From Flavobacterium sp. KMS (GTDB lineage Bacteria > Bacteroidota > Bacteroidia > Flavobacteriales > Flavobacteriaceae), in the NCBI RefSeq assembly GCF_000813005.1, contig NZ_JSYP01000010.1:62001-126000 (forward strand): 64,000 nt of DNA, written 5' to 3'. Numbering within the stretch: position 1 is the stretch's first letter; each line of letters starts with the position of its first letter. The notes under the pieces are model-generated. The model searched no databases. It had not been told where the DNA came from and saw nothing but the letters and a program-made list of their open reading frames with translations. Below are positions 61,927-64,000 of this stretch, in pieces. The translations under genes were made by a program, and so were the position numbers.

Positions 61927-63447
61927 TTAATTATTTATCAGGTAGTCTTTTACTTTCTGAACAAAAGGATACATAACCTGATCTTCTTTAAATTTAGGTA
62001 TAATTGTTCTAATATCGTCATATATTTTTTTGGTAACAGACGAGATTTGATCTTTTTGTTCTAAGTAATCAATTGCCTGAACAATAGTAATCAGTTCTAT
62101 AGCCAAAACTTCAAATGAATTTTCTATCACTTTTGTAGTAATAACAGCAGCATTTGTTCCCATGCTTACAATGTCTTGATTGTCATTGTTGTTTGGGATA
62201 CTGTGTACATACATTGGGTTAGACAACATTTGGTTTTCAGCAGTTGTTGAGGTTGCAGTAAACTGAACGCCTTGCATTCCGAAATTAAATCCTAATGTTC
62301 CAAGATTCACAAATGGAGGAAGGATTTCGTTTATTTTAGAATTTAATAAATAATTCAATTGACGTTCTGCAAGCATTGTAAGTTTGGTAATAACAATCTT
62401 TAACTTGTCCATTTCTAGTGAAATGTAATCGCCATGAAAATTACCTCCATGATATACATGTTTGTTTTTTACATCTATAATAGGATTGTCATTTGCCGAG
62501 TTAAACTCATCTTCTAGAATCGAACCTACATTATTGATAGTCTCTAAGATTGGACCTAGAATTTGTGGCACACATCTTAAAGAATAATACTCCTGTACTT
62601 TCTCTTTAAAGATTTCTTCGGTATTTTCTCCAGTATATAAGTGATCTTCTCTTTTACGGATTAAGGTACTGTCCGAGAGGTTTTCTCTCATTCTTGCAGC
62701 TACTTCTCGTTGTCCTTTATGACGTTTTGTTTGGTTTAATTCTTCCGAAAAATGGTCGTCATAAGCCTGTACAATTTCATTAATTGCGCATGAAAACTTT
62801 AATGACCAATCTAATAATTTATTGGCGTGATGTACATTTACTACACCTATTCCCGTCATTACTGAGGTTCCGTTTATAAGCGCAAGACCTTCTCTTATTT
62901 CTACCTGAATAGGAGTTAGGTTCTCAATTTCAAAAACTTCTTTTGTAGGTCTTCTTTCGCCTTTGTAAAAAACTTCGCCTTCACCTATTAATGTTAATGC
63001 CAAGTGAGATAACTGAACCAAATCTCCACTTGCTCCAACTCCTCCATGTTCAAAAATTAATGGGGTAATGTCTTTATTTATGAATTCTTTCATTAAATGA
63101 ATTACCGAAGGATGTACTCCAGAATTCCCTAAAGAAAGTGTGTTTAATCGAGCTAGAATTGCTGCTTTTACACAAGCTGCATTTAATGGTTTTCCTGTTC
63201 CTGAAGAATGGCTTCTTATTAAATTGTATTGTAATTGAATTCGGTCTTCGTCTTTGATACGGTATTGTGCCATTGGTCCAAAACCAGTATTTACACCATA
63301 GATCACCTTGTTGCCAGAGAATTCTTTTAAGAAATCAAAGCTTTCATTTACCCGGTCTAAGACAGTTTTACTAATGTCTATTTTACTATTTCCAAAGATT
63401 ATGGATTCAAATTCTTTTAAACTTAAATATTCGCCAATTGTGTTCAT
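61927..63447 (-). CDS. aromatic amino acid ammonia-lyase (tyrosine or histidine lyase type)
   Basis: This 506-residue protein has the MIO-forming Ala139-Ser140-Gly141 in GVGASGDLVQ and the catalytic Tyr50 in VIYGVNTGFGP. In flexirubin clusters the homolog makes 4-hydroxycinnamate from tyrosine, the starter of the aryl polyene. The selectivity pair reads Ser79-His80 (LIRSHSSG), as in histidine lyases, so the substrate is assigned from context rather than from that motif. It heads the minus-strand gene run and is divergent from the FAD enzyme at 63549. Confidence 0.88.
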   Translation of the reverse strand: MNTIGEYLSLKEFESIIFGNSKIDISKTVLDRVNESFDFLKEFSGNKVIYGVNTGFGPMAQYRIKDEDRIQLQYNLIRSHSSGTGKPLNAACVKAAILARLNTLSLGNSGVHPSVIHLMKEFINKDITPLIFEHGGVGASGDLVQLSHLALTLIGEGEVFYKGERRPTKEVFEIENLTPIQVEIREGLALINGTSVMTGIGVVNVHHANKLLDWSLKFSCAINEIVQAYDDHFSEELNQTKRHKGQREVAARMRENLSDSTLIRKREDHLYTGENTEEIFKEKVQEYYSLRCVPQILGPILETINNVGSILEDEFNSANDNPIIDVKNKHVYHGGNFHGDYISLEMDKLKIVITKLTMLAERQLNYLLNSKINEILPPFVNLGTLGFNFGMQGVQFTATSTTAENQMLSNPMYVHSIPNNNDNQDIVSMGTNAAVITTKVIENSFEVLAIELITIVQAIDYLEQKDQISSVTKKIYDDIRTIIPKFKEDQVMYPFVQKVKDYLINN

Positions 63448-63548
63448 TTAACCCTTTTTGATTATGCTAAATTAATTTTATTTATTAAAATAAATGTAGT
63501 TATTTTGATGATGGCAAATGTAAGGCAATAATTAATAACAATTCGTAT

Positions 63549-64000
63549 ATGTTAAAGGAGTTTGTAGATGTTTTAATAATAGGAGCGGGACCCTCTGGAT
63601 GCGTATCAGCAGCTTATTTACGTAAGAATAATTGTAAGATAAAGGTTGTTGAGAAAACTAAATTTCCTAGAATTGTTGTTGGTGAGAGTTTAATACCACG
63701 TGTAATGGATCATTTTGCCGAAGCAGAATTATTTGATAGTCTCAATGCAATGAACTTTGAGAAAAAGTTAGGAGCGAGATTTATAAGAGGAAATGAAATT
63801 TGTGTTTTTGATTTTTCTAATAAATTTTCTGAAGGTTGGGATTGGACCTGGCAAGTTCCAAGAGCCGATTTTGACAATACGATGGCTCAGGAATTAATTC
63901 GAAAAGGAATTGATTTAGAATTTGAGTCGGAAGTTATAGAAGTTTCTTTTGAAGGAAGCAATTCAAAAACTATTGTGAAAGATGTAAATGGAAATTTAAA
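63549..64000 (+). CDS. FAD-dependent oxidoreductase, halogenase/monooxygenase-like (partial)
   Basis: The frame opens at ATG 63549 and runs off the window edge after 150 codons. It starts VLIIGAGPSGCVSAA (FAD GxGxxG), then GESLIPRVMDHF near residue 47 and WDWTWQVPRADFD near residue 103, a sequence like the WxWxIP of flavin-dependent halogenases. It is divergent from the lyase gene. Some flexirubins are chlorinated or hydroxylated, so a ring-tailoring role is plausible; only the full length can decide. Confidence 0.85.
   Translation, partial: MLKEFVDVLIIGAGPSGCVSAAYLRKNNCKIKVVEKTKFPRIVVGESLIPRVMDHFAEAELFDSLNAMNFEKKLGARFIRGNEICVFDFSNKFSEGWDWTWQVPRADFDNTMAQELIRKGIDLEFESEVIEVSFEGSNSKTIVKDVNGNL

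Overview
The window is from a Bacteroidetes genome, most likely Flavobacterium or a close relative. The DNA is strongly AT-rich. Promoter-like sequences follow the Bacteroidetes TAnnTTTG pattern, start codons are preceded by A-rich tracts rather than Shine-Dalgarno sites, and the right half is a flexirubin (aryl polyene-dialkylresorcinol) pigment cluster typical of this group. No tRNA, rRNA, CRISPR array or insertion sequence was seen.

Positions 1-7000 hold the tail of a double-glycine leader peptide and, on the minus strand, a compact bacteriocin locus. Read in transcription order it contains a 67-residue microcin-like precursor (6707-6910), a 29-residue membrane micropeptide, a TatA-like protein fused in frame to a relative of that micropeptide, a multi-pass membrane protein, a 56-residue membrane protein, a membrane-anchored CxxC redoxin, a C39 peptidase-ABC exporter, three single-span micropeptides, and an ABC permease/ATPase pair that could give immunity. 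The parts fit a peptide with one disulfide that is cleaved and exported.

Positions 7000-16700 (plus strand) hold a second RiPP locus built from duplicated modules: two paralogous TPR-transmembrane-AraC regulators, class I lanthipeptide-type precursors (two intact, one leader only), a lipoprotein subtilase, a dead lanB fragment, an intact lanB-type glutamylation protein and a separate SpaB_C elimination protein. No lanC is present and the precursor cores carry zero or one cysteine, so the product is probably not an ordinary lanthipeptide. A 16-bp dyad recurs near the regulator and precursor genes.

Positions 16700-28900 are mostly housekeeping: GNAT, flippase, dut, nucleotidyltransferase, TPR protein, DUF4292 lipoprotein, EnvC-like protein, CBS protein, rbfA, LolC/E-like permease, MATE pump with a structured leader, and dusB. 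A palindrome-rich non-coding block follows at 28883-29293.

Positions 29294-63447 (minus strand) are the pigment cluster. An aromatic amino acid lyase probably makes the 4-hydroxycinnamate starter and a CoA-ligase-like enzyme activates it. Two ACPs, several ketosynthases (including a chain-length-factor type), FabG and hotdog dehydratases build the polyene. DarA and DarB make the dialkylresorcinol, acyltransferases and a BtrH-like protein may join the parts, FAD oxidoreductases tailor them, and an MMPL-PlsC fusion, an ABC-2 transporter, a LolA-like protein and lipoproteins probably handle delivery to the outer membrane. A divergent FAD-dependent, halogenase-like gene runs off the right edge.
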